From the NCBI GenBank assembly GCA_942491735.1, contig CALOCN010000014.1, positions 1,426,001-1,490,000 of the forward strand: DNA of 64,000 nt, written 5' to 3'. Each line of letters opens with the position of its first letter. Within the stretch, counting starts at the first letter, position 1. A program made the translations under genes and the position numbers. The notes beneath the pieces were generated by a model. The model was not told the origin of the DNA. It searched no databases and saw only the letters and a list, made by a program, of their open reading frames with translations. The stretch is from CALOCN01 sp942491735 (GTDB lineage: Bacteria; Eisenbacteria; RBG-16-71-46; JABDJR01). This document shows, piece after piece, positions 42,097 to 51,333 of the stretch.

Positions 42097-43967
42097 TGGA
42101 TCCCCGGCTGCTCAAGTACTACAACCGGGAGCTGCAGTTCGTACGGGAGATGGGGGGGGAGTTCGCCCGGGAGTTCCCCAAGATCGCGAGCCGTCTGGGC
42201 CTGGACGGGTTCGAGTGCGCGGACCCCTATGTCGAGCGCCTGCTGGAAGGGTTCGCCTTTCTCGCCGCCCGGGTCCAGCTCCAGATCGACGAGCAGTTCC
42301 CCCGCTTCACCCAGCACCTTCTGGAGACCGTCTATCCGCACTACCTCGCCCCCACCCCGTCCATGGCGGTGGTCCAGTTCAACCCCAACCGGATGGAGGG
42401 GGCGCTGGCCGACGGGTTCAGCATCGGGCGGGGAAGCGTGTTGCGCAGCGTCCTGGGCAAGGGGGAACAGACTTCCTGCGAGTACCGCACCGCCCATGAC
42501 GTGACCCTGTGGCCCCTGGAGCTCACCGAGCTGGACTACTTCACCTATTCGGGATCGGTGGCCCGGCTGGACATCCCGGACATCCCGGGGGTCAAGGCGG
42601 GGTTGCGTCTGCGTCTGCAGACCACCGGCGGTCTCACGCTCGACAAGACCTCGGTGGAGAGCCTCCCCCTGTTCCTGCGCGGCGGGGACGAGACCCGCAT
42701 GCTGCTCTACGAGCAGCTCGTTGCCAACAGCGTGGCCATGGTCATTCGTCCCACCCAGACCCCGGCCCCCTGGCGCGAAGTGGTGGACGACGCGCCGGTG
42801 CGCCCTCTCGGGTTCACCGACAAGGAAGCCCTGCTGCCGGTGGGGCGGCGGTCGTTCGGCGGGTACCGGCTACTGCAGGAGTACTTTGCCATGCCGGATC
42901 GCTTCCTCTTCGCCGAGCTCAACGGTCTGGGCCCCGCGATCCGGCGGCAGAAGGGAAACGCGGTCGACATCCTGATCCTGTTCGATCGCTTCAACCCGGC
43001 TCTCGAGAACTCGCTCGACGTCAACGATCTGGCCCTTTTCTGCACGCCGGCCATCAACCTGTTTCCCAAACGGGCCGACCGCATCCATCTCGGCGACCGG
43101 GATCACGACTTCCACCTGGTGGCCGATCGCACCCGCCCCATGGACTTCGAGATCCACTCGGTCACCGAGGTCACGGGATTCGGTTCGGACATCGAACGGG
43201 AGTTCCGGCCGCTCTACGGGCTGGACGACCTGGGCAACGTGGACTCGGATCGTGCCTACTACACGGTTCGGCGGTCGCCCCGGCTGATGTCCTCCCGCCA
43301 GCGTTCCAAGGGCCCTCGTTCCAGCTACACCGGAAGCGAGGTCTACATGTCGATCGTGGATGCGCGGGAAGCCCCGTATCCGCTCGACCTCAAACAGCTT
43401 GCCGTCCACGCCTTGTGCACCAACCGCGATCTTCCCCTGGCCATGCCAGTGGGGCGCGGGAGCACCGACTTCACCATGGAGTCCAGCGCTCCCGTCGACT
43501 CGGTGCGCGCCCTGGCCGGTCCCACCAAACCGGTCGCGCCGTACGCCACCGGGGACACCGCGTGGCGGTTGATCGCGCATCTGACCCCCAATTTCCACAC
43601 CCTGATGGATACCGACGAGCGACAGGGAGCGGCGGCGCTTCGCCAGCTCCTCATGCTCTACAGCAACCTCATGGATCCGGCGCTGCGCAAGCAGATCGAC
43701 GGGGTCCGTTCCGTCACCGCCGAGTCGGTGGTACGGCGTCTTCCCACCCCCGGGCCCATCAGCTACGGGCGCGGAATGGGAATCACCCTGGTGCTGGAGG
43801 AGGTCGCCTTCGAGGGTTCCGGTGTGTTTCTTCTCGGCGAGGTGCTCGAGCGTTTCTTTGCCCGTTATGTGTCGATGAACTCCTTTACCCAGACCACCCT
43901 GCGCACCGTCGAACGGGGGGAAGTGGCTCGATGGCCGATTCGGATCGGGAACCGCCACACGCTGTAG
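42096..43967 (+). CDS. tssF: T6SS baseplate protein TssF
   Basis: A 623-residue TssF (ImpG/VasA) protein. The N-terminus MDPRLLKYYNRELQFVREMG is diagnostic, followed by GGEFAREFPKIASRL, DPYVERLLEGFAFLAARV and HYLAPTPSMAVVQF. The C-terminus with RGMGITLVLEE and FLLGEVLERFFARYVSMNSF is also typical. It builds the baseplate wedge with TssG and TssE. GGAGG six bases before ATG 42096 sets the start. It overlaps tssG by 37 bases. Confidence 0.96.
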   Translation: MDPRLLKYYNRELQFVREMGGEFAREFPKIASRLGLDGFECADPYVERLLEGFAFLAARVQLQIDEQFPRFTQHLLETVYPHYLAPTPSMAVVQFNPNRMEGALADGFSIGRGSVLRSVLGKGEQTSCEYRTAHDVTLWPLELTELDYFTYSGSVARLDIPDIPGVKAGLRLRLQTTGGLTLDKTSVESLPLFLRGGDETRMLLYEQLVANSVAMVIRPTQTPAPWREVVDDAPVRPLGFTDKEALLPVGRRSFGGYRLLQEYFAMPDRFLFAELNGLGPAIRRQKGNAVDILILFDRFNPALENSLDVNDLALFCTPAINLFPKRADRIHLGDRDHDFHLVADRTRPMDFEIHSVTEVTGFGSDIEREFRPLYGLDDLGNVDSDRAYYTVRRSPRLMSSRQRSKGPRSSYTGSEVYMSIVDAREAPYPLDLKQLAVHALCTNRDLPLAMPVGRGSTDFTMESSAPVDSVRALAGPTKPVAPYATGDTAWRLIAHLTPNFHTLMDTDERQGAAALRQLLMLYSNLMDPALRKQIDGVRSVTAESVVRRLPTPGPISYGRGMGITLVLEEVAFEGSGVFLLGEVLERFFARYVSMNSFTQTTLRTVERGEVARWPIRIGNRHTL

Positions 43968-45034
43968 CCGGCGCGGAGCCGGCTGACCCTGCCCGGCACC
44001 GGAGTGCCTTCGAGGCGGCGCTCGCCGAAGCTCCGTGGCGCTTCGGCCTGTTCAATGCCCTGCGTCGGCTGGAGGCCGAGCACGCCGGTCGACCCCGGCT
44101 GGGGGAATCGGTGCGCGCCGTGGATGATCCGGTGCGCTTGTCCCAGGAACCGTCCCTGGCTTTCGCCCCCGCCACGCTCGCCTCGTTCAAACCGGGGAAG
44201 ATCGAGGGGCGTCCCCAGCTCGCGGTGTTCTTCACCGGACTGTTCGGCCCCAACGGGCCGCTTCCGCACCACCTGACCGAGTTCGCCCGGGACCGGGAGC
44301 GGAATCTCGGGGACGCCACCTTTCGCCGTTTCGCCGATATCTTCCATCACCGCATCCTGTCCCTGTTCTACCGGGCATGGGCCAACGCCCAACCGGTGGT
44401 CGAGTACGACCGTCCGGACCGGGACCGCTTTTCCGGGTATGTCGGGAGCCTGTTCGGGATGCTCGGGGAAGAGACCCTGGGGGATCCGGTTGCGGTCCGC
44501 TCCCGGCTGCACTACTCCGGTCTCCTCGGGAGCGGGACACGACACGCGGACGGCCTGTCGCGTATCCTCGAGAGCTACCTCCGGGTGCCCTGCCGGATCG
44601 AGGAGTTCATCGGGCAGTGGGTGCCGCTGGAGACGAGCAACGTGTGGGAACTGGGGAGCCGCAACGGCGCCCTCGGTTCGTCCACCATGCTGGGAACGCG
44701 GGTCTGGGTGACCAACCAGAAGATCCGGATCATGCTCGGACCCATGCCGTTCAAGGACTACCAACGTCTCCTTCCCGGCGGGAGGAGCGTGGAGCGTTTG
44801 CGAAGCCTCGTGCACAGTTACATCGGTTACGAGTTCGATTGGGACGTGCGTTTGATCCTGCGCAAGGAGGAGGTGCCGTCCCTCATGTTGGGTTCCTTTG
44901 GTCGCATCGGCTGGACGACCTGGATGGGCGGCGGCCCCCGGGACGAAGATGCCGGCGACCTCGTTTTCGATCCGCAGGCCCCGGTGCCGGACGACGTCCG
45001 CAGCACGGCCGGGGCGACATCCTCGGGAGCATAG
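43931..45034 (+). CDS. tssG: T6SS baseplate protein TssG
   Basis: A 367-residue TssG (ImpH/VasB) protein. A ~25-residue variable N-terminus precedes APWRFGLFNALRRLEAEHAG, then PSLAFAPATLASF, FTGLFGPNGPLPHHLTEFA, FADIFHHRILSLFYRAWANA and SRILESYLRVPCRIEEFIG, all typical of the family. It forms the TssF2G wedge. It starts inside the 3' end of tssF. Confidence 0.96.
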   Translation: MADSDREPPHAVAGAEPADPARHRSAFEAALAEAPWRFGLFNALRRLEAEHAGRPRLGESVRAVDDPVRLSQEPSLAFAPATLASFKPGKIEGRPQLAVFFTGLFGPNGPLPHHLTEFARDRERNLGDATFRRFADIFHHRILSLFYRAWANAQPVVEYDRPDRDRFSGYVGSLFGMLGEETLGDPVAVRSRLHYSGLLGSGTRHADGLSRILESYLRVPCRIEEFIGQWVPLETSNVWELGSRNGALGSSTMLGTRVWVTNQKIRIMLGPMPFKDYQRLLPGGRSVERLRSLVHSYIGYEFDWDVRLILRKEEVPSLMLGSFGRIGWTTWMGGGPRDEDAGDLVFDPQAPVPDDVRSTAGATSSGA

Positions 45035-45036
45035 CC

Positions 45037-47793
45037 ATGTCAGAAATCAGTCGAGTCGCGTTGTTCGGGAAGCTCAACAGCGTCGGCTACAAATCGATCG
45101 AGAGCGCCACCGTCTTCTGCAAGATGCGCGGGAACCCCTACGTGGAGATCGTCCACTGGTTCCACCAGATCCTGCAGCTCTCCGATTCCGACCTGCAACG
45201 CATCATCAAGCAGTTCAACCTCGAGCCCTCGCGGCTGGCCAAGGACATCACCGATTCCCTGGACAAGCTGCCCCGCGGTTCCTCCTCCATCACCGATCTG
45301 TCCACCCACATCGAGGAGGCGGTGGAGCGGGGGTGGGTCTACGGAACGCTCATGTTCGGGGAGTCGCAGGTTCGCACCGGACACCTCGTGGTCGGGATGC
45401 TCAAGACCCGCGGGCTGCGCAACGAGTTGCTGGCCATCTCGGGCGAGTTCGACAAGGTGAAGGGGGACACCCTGGTCGAGAAGTTCGCCGAGGTGGTGGA
45501 CGGCTCGCCCGAGGCCAGTCTCGGCTCCCAGGACGGTTTCCGGGTCGGCAACCGGGGCGCGGCCGGAGGGGAGGGCGGTTCGGCATCGCCTGCCGCCATG
45601 GGCAAGGAGGAAGCGCTGGGCCAGTTCTGTGTGGACCTGACCGAGAACGCCCGCAACGGGGAGATCGACCCTATCGTGGGGCGTGACGAGGAGATCCGCC
45701 AGATCGTGGACATTCTCATGCGCCGCCGGCAGAACAACCCCATCCTCACCGGCGAGGCGGGAGTGGGAAAGACCGCGGTGGTCGAGGGTTTCGCGTTGCG
45801 GATCGCCTCCGGTGATGTGCCCCCCCCGATGCGGGACGTGCGCCTTCTTTCGCTGGACATCGGCCTGCTCCAGGCCGGGGCGAGCATGAAGGGGGAGTTC
45901 GAGGAACGGTTGCGCCAGGTCATCGAGGAGGTCCAGTCCTCGGCCAAGCCCATCATTCTCTTCGTCGACGAGGCGCACACCCTGATCGGCGCGGGGGGCG
46001 CCGCCGGAACCGGCGACGCGGCCAACCTGCTCAAGCCGGCCCTGGCCAGAGGCACCCTGCGCACCGTCGCCGCCACCACCTGGGCCGAGTACAAGAAGCA
46101 TATCGAGAAGGATCCGGCGCTCACCCGCCGGTTCCAGGTGGTCCAGGTGGATGAACCCTCCGAGGAGAAGGCGATCCTCATGATGCGGGGCATGGCCTCC
46201 ACCCTGGAGAAGCACCATCAGGTCCAGGTCCTGGACGAGGCGCTCGAGTCCTCGGTGCGGCTCTCCCATCGCTATATTCCGGCGCGGCAGTTGCCCGACA
46301 AGTCGGTCAGCCTGCTCGATACCGCCTGTGCACGGGTCGCGATCAGCCAGCACGCGGTGCCGGCCGAGGTGGACGATTCCCGTCGGCGGATCGAGGCCCT
46401 GGAGAACGAACTGGGGATCATCGGCCGCGAGAGCGCGGTCGGGGTGGACATCAAGGACCGGGAGAAGGACGCCAACGAGAAGCTCGCCGCCGAGAAGGAC
46501 CGCCTGGCCGGTCTGGAGGAACGCTGGAACGCGGAGAAGGAACTGGTCGAACAGGTCCTGGAACTGCGCGCGAAACTGCGTGGCACCACCGGCAAGGTGG
46601 AAGGCACGGAGAGTGAACTCGAGAAATCGGCGGACGAGGAGGCCGAGGCGACCGAAGTCACCGCCGGACCGTCGCCGGAGCCGGCCGAGCTTTCGGATGC
46701 CCAGCGCGCCGAGGCCCTCACCGAGCTCAGGGATCTGACCGTCAAGCTGGCCGAGGTCCAGGGGGAAAAGCCGCTCATCCTGCCCAGCGTCGGCGCCCAG
46801 GCCGTGGCCTCGGTGGTCGAGGACTGGACCGGGATCCCGGTGGGGAGCATGGTCAAGAACGAGATCGAGTCCGTGCTCAACCTGGCCGACCGGCTCAAGG
46901 AGCGGGTCATCGGCCAGGACCATGCCATGGAGATGATCGCGCAACGGATCCAGACCGCGCGGGCAAACCTCGACAATCCCAACAAGCCGATCGGCGTGTT
47001 CCTGCTGGCCGGAACCTCCGGGGTGGGCAAGACCGAGACCGCGCTCGCCCTCGGGGAGGCCATGTACGGTGGGGAGCAGAACCTCATCACCATCAACATG
47101 AGCGAGTTCCAGGAAGCGCACACCGTGTCCACCCTCAAGGGAGCCCCTCCAGGGTATGTGGGCTACGGCGAAGGCGGGATCCTTACCGAGGCGGTCCGGC
47201 GTCGTCCCTACAGCGTGGTCCTGCTGGACGAGGTGGAGAAGGCGCACTCCGACGTGCACGAGATCTTCTTCCAGGTCTTCGACAAGGGAATGATGGAGGA
47301 CGGGGAAGGGCGGATGATCGACTTCAAGAACACCCTCATCCTCCTCACCTCCAACGCGGGCAGCGAACTCATCATGAGCATGTGCCAGGACCCGGAACTG
47401 ATGCCGGATCCGGAGGGGATCGCCAAGGCGCTTCGCGAGCCCCTGCTCAAGGTGTTCCCGGCCGCGCTCCTGGGCCGCCTCGTCACCATTCCGTACTACC
47501 CGCTCAACGACAAGATCATCGCCGCCATCACCAAGCTCCAGTTGCGACGCATCCAGAAGCGGGTGGAAGGCAACCACAAGGTGCCCTTCACCTATGACGA
47601 TGCGGCGATCGATCTCATCGTCAGCCGCTGCACCGAACTGGAAAGTGGCGGGCGTCTCATCGACAACATCCTCACCAACACCGTGCTCCCGACGGTGAGC
47701 CGGGAGTTCCTCACCCGCATGGTGGAGAACAAGCCCATCGAGAAGGTGCATGTCTCGGTGACCGATGGGGAATTCAGCTATCAGTTCGAGTAG
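45037..47793 (+). CDS. tssH: T6SS ATPase TssH (ClpV)
   Basis: A 918-residue AAA+ disaggregase that breaks down contracted sheaths. The N-domain begins VALFGKLNSVGYKSIESATVFC, the ClpV-specific form. The first AAA module has Walker A GEAGVGKT (239-246) and LFVDEAHTLIG; the second has GTSGVGKT (659-666) and VVLLDEVEKAH. The middle coiled coil (~470-560) carries an acidic, alanine/proline-rich insertion (~525-560). The PYYPL motif and ALxGRL-like ALLGRLVTI are kept. It starts two bases after tssG. Confidence 0.96.
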   Translation: MSEISRVALFGKLNSVGYKSIESATVFCKMRGNPYVEIVHWFHQILQLSDSDLQRIIKQFNLEPSRLAKDITDSLDKLPRGSSSITDLSTHIEEAVERGWVYGTLMFGESQVRTGHLVVGMLKTRGLRNELLAISGEFDKVKGDTLVEKFAEVVDGSPEASLGSQDGFRVGNRGAAGGEGGSASPAAMGKEEALGQFCVDLTENARNGEIDPIVGRDEEIRQIVDILMRRRQNNPILTGEAGVGKTAVVEGFALRIASGDVPPPMRDVRLLSLDIGLLQAGASMKGEFEERLRQVIEEVQSSAKPIILFVDEAHTLIGAGGAAGTGDAANLLKPALARGTLRTVAATTWAEYKKHIEKDPALTRRFQVVQVDEPSEEKAILMMRGMASTLEKHHQVQVLDEALESSVRLSHRYIPARQLPDKSVSLLDTACARVAISQHAVPAEVDDSRRRIEALENELGIIGRESAVGVDIKDREKDANEKLAAEKDRLAGLEERWNAEKELVEQVLELRAKLRGTTGKVEGTESELEKSADEEAEATEVTAGPSPEPAELSDAQRAEALTELRDLTVKLAEVQGEKPLILPSVGAQAVASVVEDWTGIPVGSMVKNEIESVLNLADRLKERVIGQDHAMEMIAQRIQTARANLDNPNKPIGVFLLAGTSGVGKTETALALGEAMYGGEQNLITINMSEFQEAHTVSTLKGAPPGYVGYGEGGILTEAVRRRPYSVVLLDEVEKAHSDVHEIFFQVFDKGMMEDGEGRMIDFKNTLILLTSNAGSELIMSMCQDPELMPDPEGIAKALREPLLKVFPAALLGRLVTIPYYPLNDKIIAAITKLQLRRIQKRVEGNHKVPFTYDDAAIDLIVSRCTELESGGRLIDNILTNTVLPTVSREFLTRMVENKPIEKVHVSVTDGEFSYQFE

Positions 47794-49615
47794 GCCCAGG
47801 GGGCCGCATGCCTCGGCCATCCTGGCCGAGGCGCTGGCCCTGCATCAGGACGGCGATCTGACCGGGGCGGAGAAGCTCTATCGCGAGGTCCTCGACACGC
47901 AACCTGCCGATCCGGACGTCCTGCACCTGCTGGGTATGGCCCGGTTCCAGCAGGGAGATCCCGAGGAAGCGGTGCTCTACGTGAGTCGGGCCATCGAGGC
48001 CAGCCCCGAAACGGCCATGTATCCATCGAACCTCGCCGTGGTGCTGCGTTCGCTGGGGCGTCTGGCCGAGGCCGAGACGGCCTCCCGGAGCGCGGTCACC
48101 CTGGAGCCCCGGTTCGTCGATGCGTGGATCCATCTCGGGAATGTCCACATGGACCAGGGGCGGTTCGTGGATGCGGCCGACGCCTTCCGGGAGGCGACCA
48201 CCCTGGCTCCCGGCGCGGCCGGCCCGTGGGTCAACCTGGGGGTGGCGCTCAATCGGAGCGGCGACCCCAAGGGGGCCATCGTCTCGCTGGAACGGGCGTT
48301 GGAACGCGAACCGGGCAACTTCGAGGCGCTGGTCAATCTGGGCAATACCCTGCGATCGGCGGCACGCCTGGACGAGGCGGTGGCGACCTACCGCCGGGCC
48401 CTCGTGGTCCGTGAGGATGATCCCGGGGTCTGGCTGAGCCTGGGGGAGTCGCACAAGGCGCAGGGTCGTTTCCAGGAAGCCGGGAACGCGTTTCGCCAGG
48501 CGATCGGTCTGGCTCCCGGCGATCCCCGGGGGCACAACGACCTGGGTACCGTGCATCAGGCGGAGGAGCGCTTCGAGGAAGCGGCGGCGGCCTATGCCCG
48601 TGCCCTGGAACTGGATCCGGATCACGCCCGGGCCCACAGCAACATGGGGACGCTGCTTCAGATCCGCGGCGATGATTCCCGGGCCGCGGCGGCGTTTCAG
48701 CGCGCCCTCGACCTCGACCCCCTGCTGGTCGACGCCTGGTACAACCTGGGGGTGGCGCAGGAAGAGCTGGGTGACCTGGAGGCATCGCGGGTCGCCTACG
48801 GGAAGACGATCGAACTGGATCCCTCGCGGGGTCCCGCCTACCACAATCTGGGGCTCCTGCATTACCTGCGCGAGGACCTGGAGGCGGCGGCGGAGGTCTT
48901 CGAACGGTGGCTGGAGCGGGAACCCGGAAACCCGGTGGCGACGCATTTCCTGGCCGCGTTCCGGGGTGATCACGCACCGGACCGCGCATCCGATGCCTTC
49001 GTGCAGACGGTGTTCGACGAGTTTGCCCGCACCTTCGACCGGAAGCTGGGGAGCCTCGGCTATCAGGCCCCGGGTGTGGTCGCGGATGCAGTGACCGCCG
49101 CGCTGGGTGGAAAGCGGGTAGCCGTGGCCCTGGATGCCGGGTGCGGGACCGGGCTTTCCGGAGAGCCGTTGCGCCCCCATGCCGATCGCCTGGAGGGGGT
49201 GGATCTCTCCCCCCGGATGCTCGCCCTGGCCCGGGCGCGCGGGGTCTATGACGCCCTGCACGAAGGGGAACTCACGACCTTCCTGCGCTCGCGGGAGGCG
49301 GCGTTCGATCTCATCGTCGCGGTCGACACCATGAACTATTTCGGGCGTCTGGAGAACGCCGCCGCGGCCGCCTTCGCCGCCACCCGACCCGGTGGGTGGT
49401 GGGTATTCACCCTGGAAGCGGGGGGCGGTTCGGCGGAAGGGTTTCATCTGGAGCCTCATGGCCGCTATGCCCACACGGAGGGCTATGCCCGTCACGTGCT
49501 GGAGTCCGCCGGCTGGACGGTGGACCGGGTGGAGACCGCGGAATTGCGTCAGGAAGCCCGGGAGCCGGTGCACGGCCTGGTGATGACGGCACGACGACCG
49601 GGGGGGGCATCATGA
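47765..49615 (+). CDS. TPR-repeat methyltransferase (COG4976-like), copy 1
   Basis: A 616-residue protein with about eleven TPR repeats (residues ~18-405) followed by a class I SAM-dependent methyltransferase. The SAM-binding glycine loop is LDAGCGTG (456-463), then GVDLSPRMLALA and a FDLIVAVDTMNYFG motif IV region. A linker (FVQTVFDEFARTFDRKLGSLGY) shared by all three copies precedes the fold. It starts within the last 29 bases of clpV, tying it to the T6SS operon. COG4976 enzymes are predicted TPR methyltransferases without a settled substrate; the TPR arm suggests a protein or glycan target. Confidence 0.85.
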   Translation: MGNSAISSSRPRGPHASAILAEALALHQDGDLTGAEKLYREVLDTQPADPDVLHLLGMARFQQGDPEEAVLYVSRAIEASPETAMYPSNLAVVLRSLGRLAEAETASRSAVTLEPRFVDAWIHLGNVHMDQGRFVDAADAFREATTLAPGAAGPWVNLGVALNRSGDPKGAIVSLERALEREPGNFEALVNLGNTLRSAARLDEAVATYRRALVVREDDPGVWLSLGESHKAQGRFQEAGNAFRQAIGLAPGDPRGHNDLGTVHQAEERFEEAAAAYARALELDPDHARAHSNMGTLLQIRGDDSRAAAAFQRALDLDPLLVDAWYNLGVAQEELGDLEASRVAYGKTIELDPSRGPAYHNLGLLHYLREDLEAAAEVFERWLEREPGNPVATHFLAAFRGDHAPDRASDAFVQTVFDEFARTFDRKLGSLGYQAPGVVADAVTAALGGKRVAVALDAGCGTGLSGEPLRPHADRLEGVDLSPRMLALARARGVYDALHEGELTTFLRSREAAFDLIVAVDTMNYFGRLENAAAAAFAATRPGGWWVFTLEAGGGSAEGFHLEPHGRYAHTEGYARHVLESAGWTVDRVETAELRQEAREPVHGLVMTARRPGGAS

Positions 49616-51333
49616 GCGAAGCGTTGTCGCAGGAACTGGAGCGGATCATCGCCCGTCACCGCGCGGGGGAACTGGAAGCGGCCGAGGCCGGGTATCGGGA
49701 GATCCTGGCCGGGAGCCCGGACTCCGCCCGGGTGCTGGGGATGCTGGGCGTCCTCCTGCACCAGAAGGGGGAAGGGGAGGAAGCTCTCCGGTTGCTGGAA
49801 CGTGCCGAGACCCTCGATCCCGCCGACCCCGATCTGCGCAACAACCGGGGCAACGTCCTCAAGGAGCTCGGCCGGTTCAGCGAGGCCGAGGCGGCCTACC
49901 GCAGCGTCCTGGAGATCGCCCCCGATCACGCCCGGGCCATGACCAACCTGGGGGTCTGTCTGCGGGAGCAGGGGCAAGCGGTCGAGGCGGAAGCGACCCA
50001 GCAGCGGGCGCTGGAGCTCGATCCCTCGAGCTACGAGACCCTCAACAACCTGGGTAATGTCCTGCGGGATCTGGGTCGGCTGGACGAGGCGGCGGCCTGT
50101 TTCATGGGCGTGCTGGTGACCCACCCGACCATGGCCGAGGCCTACGCGAGCCTGGGCAACACTTTCCAGGAGCAGGGGGATACGGCCAAGGCGCTCCAGG
50201 CCTTCCGGAAGGTGGGGCAGGTCGCGCCCGATACCGCGTTGGCCCACTATGCGGCCGGGAACGCCTTTGCCCTCGAGGCCAAGCTCGAGGAAGCGGTGGC
50301 CGCCTACACCCGGGCGGTGGCGCTCAAGCCGGACTACCTGCAGGCCTACAACAACATGGGAAACGTGTTGCGCGGGTTGGGCCGACTGGATGAGGCCATC
50401 GCCTCCTACGGCAAGGCGGTGGAGATCCGACCCCAACACCCGGACGTGTACTTCAACCTTGCCGTGGCCCACGCGGACAAGCAGGAAGTGGCGGAGGCGG
50501 CGCGCATCTACCGCAAGGTGCTGAGCCTGCGCCCCGGCTACGTGGATGCCCTGCGCAGCCTCGGGTTTCTCCACTACCGTTTCCGTGAGTTCGACCAGGC
50601 GGCCCGGGTGTTCGACGAGTGGCTGGAGCAGGAACCGGGGCACCCGGTGGCCACCCACATGCGGGCGGCCTGTTCCGGGGAAGGCGTTCCGGATCGCTGC
50701 AGCGAGGATTACGTGCGGCTCACCTTCGATCGGTTTGCCAAGACCTTCGACGAGAAACTGGAGTTGCTCAACTACAAGGGGCCGGAGCTGGTGTGCGGGC
50801 TCCTCGCCGAAACCCTGGGGGAGCCCAGCGGGGATCGGGTCATGCTCGATGCCGGTTGCGGCACCGGGTTGTGCGGTCCCAAGGTGCGCGGGTATGCCTC
50901 GCGACTGGTCGGGGTGGACCTCTCGCCGCGCATGCTGGAGCAGGCGGAAGGCCGAGGGTACGACGAGTTGATCGAGGCGGACCTCATTGCCTTTGGCCAC
51001 GAGCACCCCGGGGTCTACGACGTGATCATCTCCGCCGACACCTATGTCTATTTCGGCAACCTTCGGGAAGCGATGGAAGCGGCCTACGCCAGCCTCAAGC
51101 CGGGGGGGAGCTTCTTCCTGACCCTGGAACGCATGGAGGCGCCGGAGCCGGGCGCCACCTTCCGGTTGGAACCCCACGGCCGGTACAGCCAGACCGAGGA
51201 GTACGTGCGTGAGGTGATGCTCGCCGCCGGCTTCCGGATCCACGGCCACGACAACCGGTTCGTACGCAGCGAAGGGGGCCAGCCGGTACGCGCGCATCTG
51301 CTCCACGTGGCCCGACCGGGAGAGTCCGTGTGA
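49612..51333 (+). CDS. TPR-repeat methyltransferase (COG4976-like), copy 2
   Basis: A 573-residue paralogue of the preceding gene: TPR repeats (~10-365), the linker YVRLTFDRFAKTFDEKLELLNY, then the methyltransferase with LDAGCGTG (412-419), GVDLSPRMLEQA and YDVIISADTYVYFG. The start ATG overlaps the previous stop (ATGA), so translation is coupled. Divergence from copies 1 and 3 is substantial in the TPR part, which suggests old duplications with different partners rather than recent amplification. Confidence 0.85.
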   Translation: MSEALSQELERIIARHRAGELEAAEAGYREILAGSPDSARVLGMLGVLLHQKGEGEEALRLLERAETLDPADPDLRNNRGNVLKELGRFSEAEAAYRSVLEIAPDHARAMTNLGVCLREQGQAVEAEATQQRALELDPSSYETLNNLGNVLRDLGRLDEAAACFMGVLVTHPTMAEAYASLGNTFQEQGDTAKALQAFRKVGQVAPDTALAHYAAGNAFALEAKLEEAVAAYTRAVALKPDYLQAYNNMGNVLRGLGRLDEAIASYGKAVEIRPQHPDVYFNLAVAHADKQEVAEAARIYRKVLSLRPGYVDALRSLGFLHYRFREFDQAARVFDEWLEQEPGHPVATHMRAACSGEGVPDRCSEDYVRLTFDRFAKTFDEKLELLNYKGPELVCGLLAETLGEPSGDRVMLDAGCGTGLCGPKVRGYASRLVGVDLSPRMLEQAEGRGYDELIEADLIAFGHEHPGVYDVIISADTYVYFGNLREAMEAAYASLKPGGSFFLTLERMEAPEPGATFRLEPHGRYSQTEEYVREVMLAAGFRIHGHDNRFVRSEGGQPVRAHLLHVARPGESV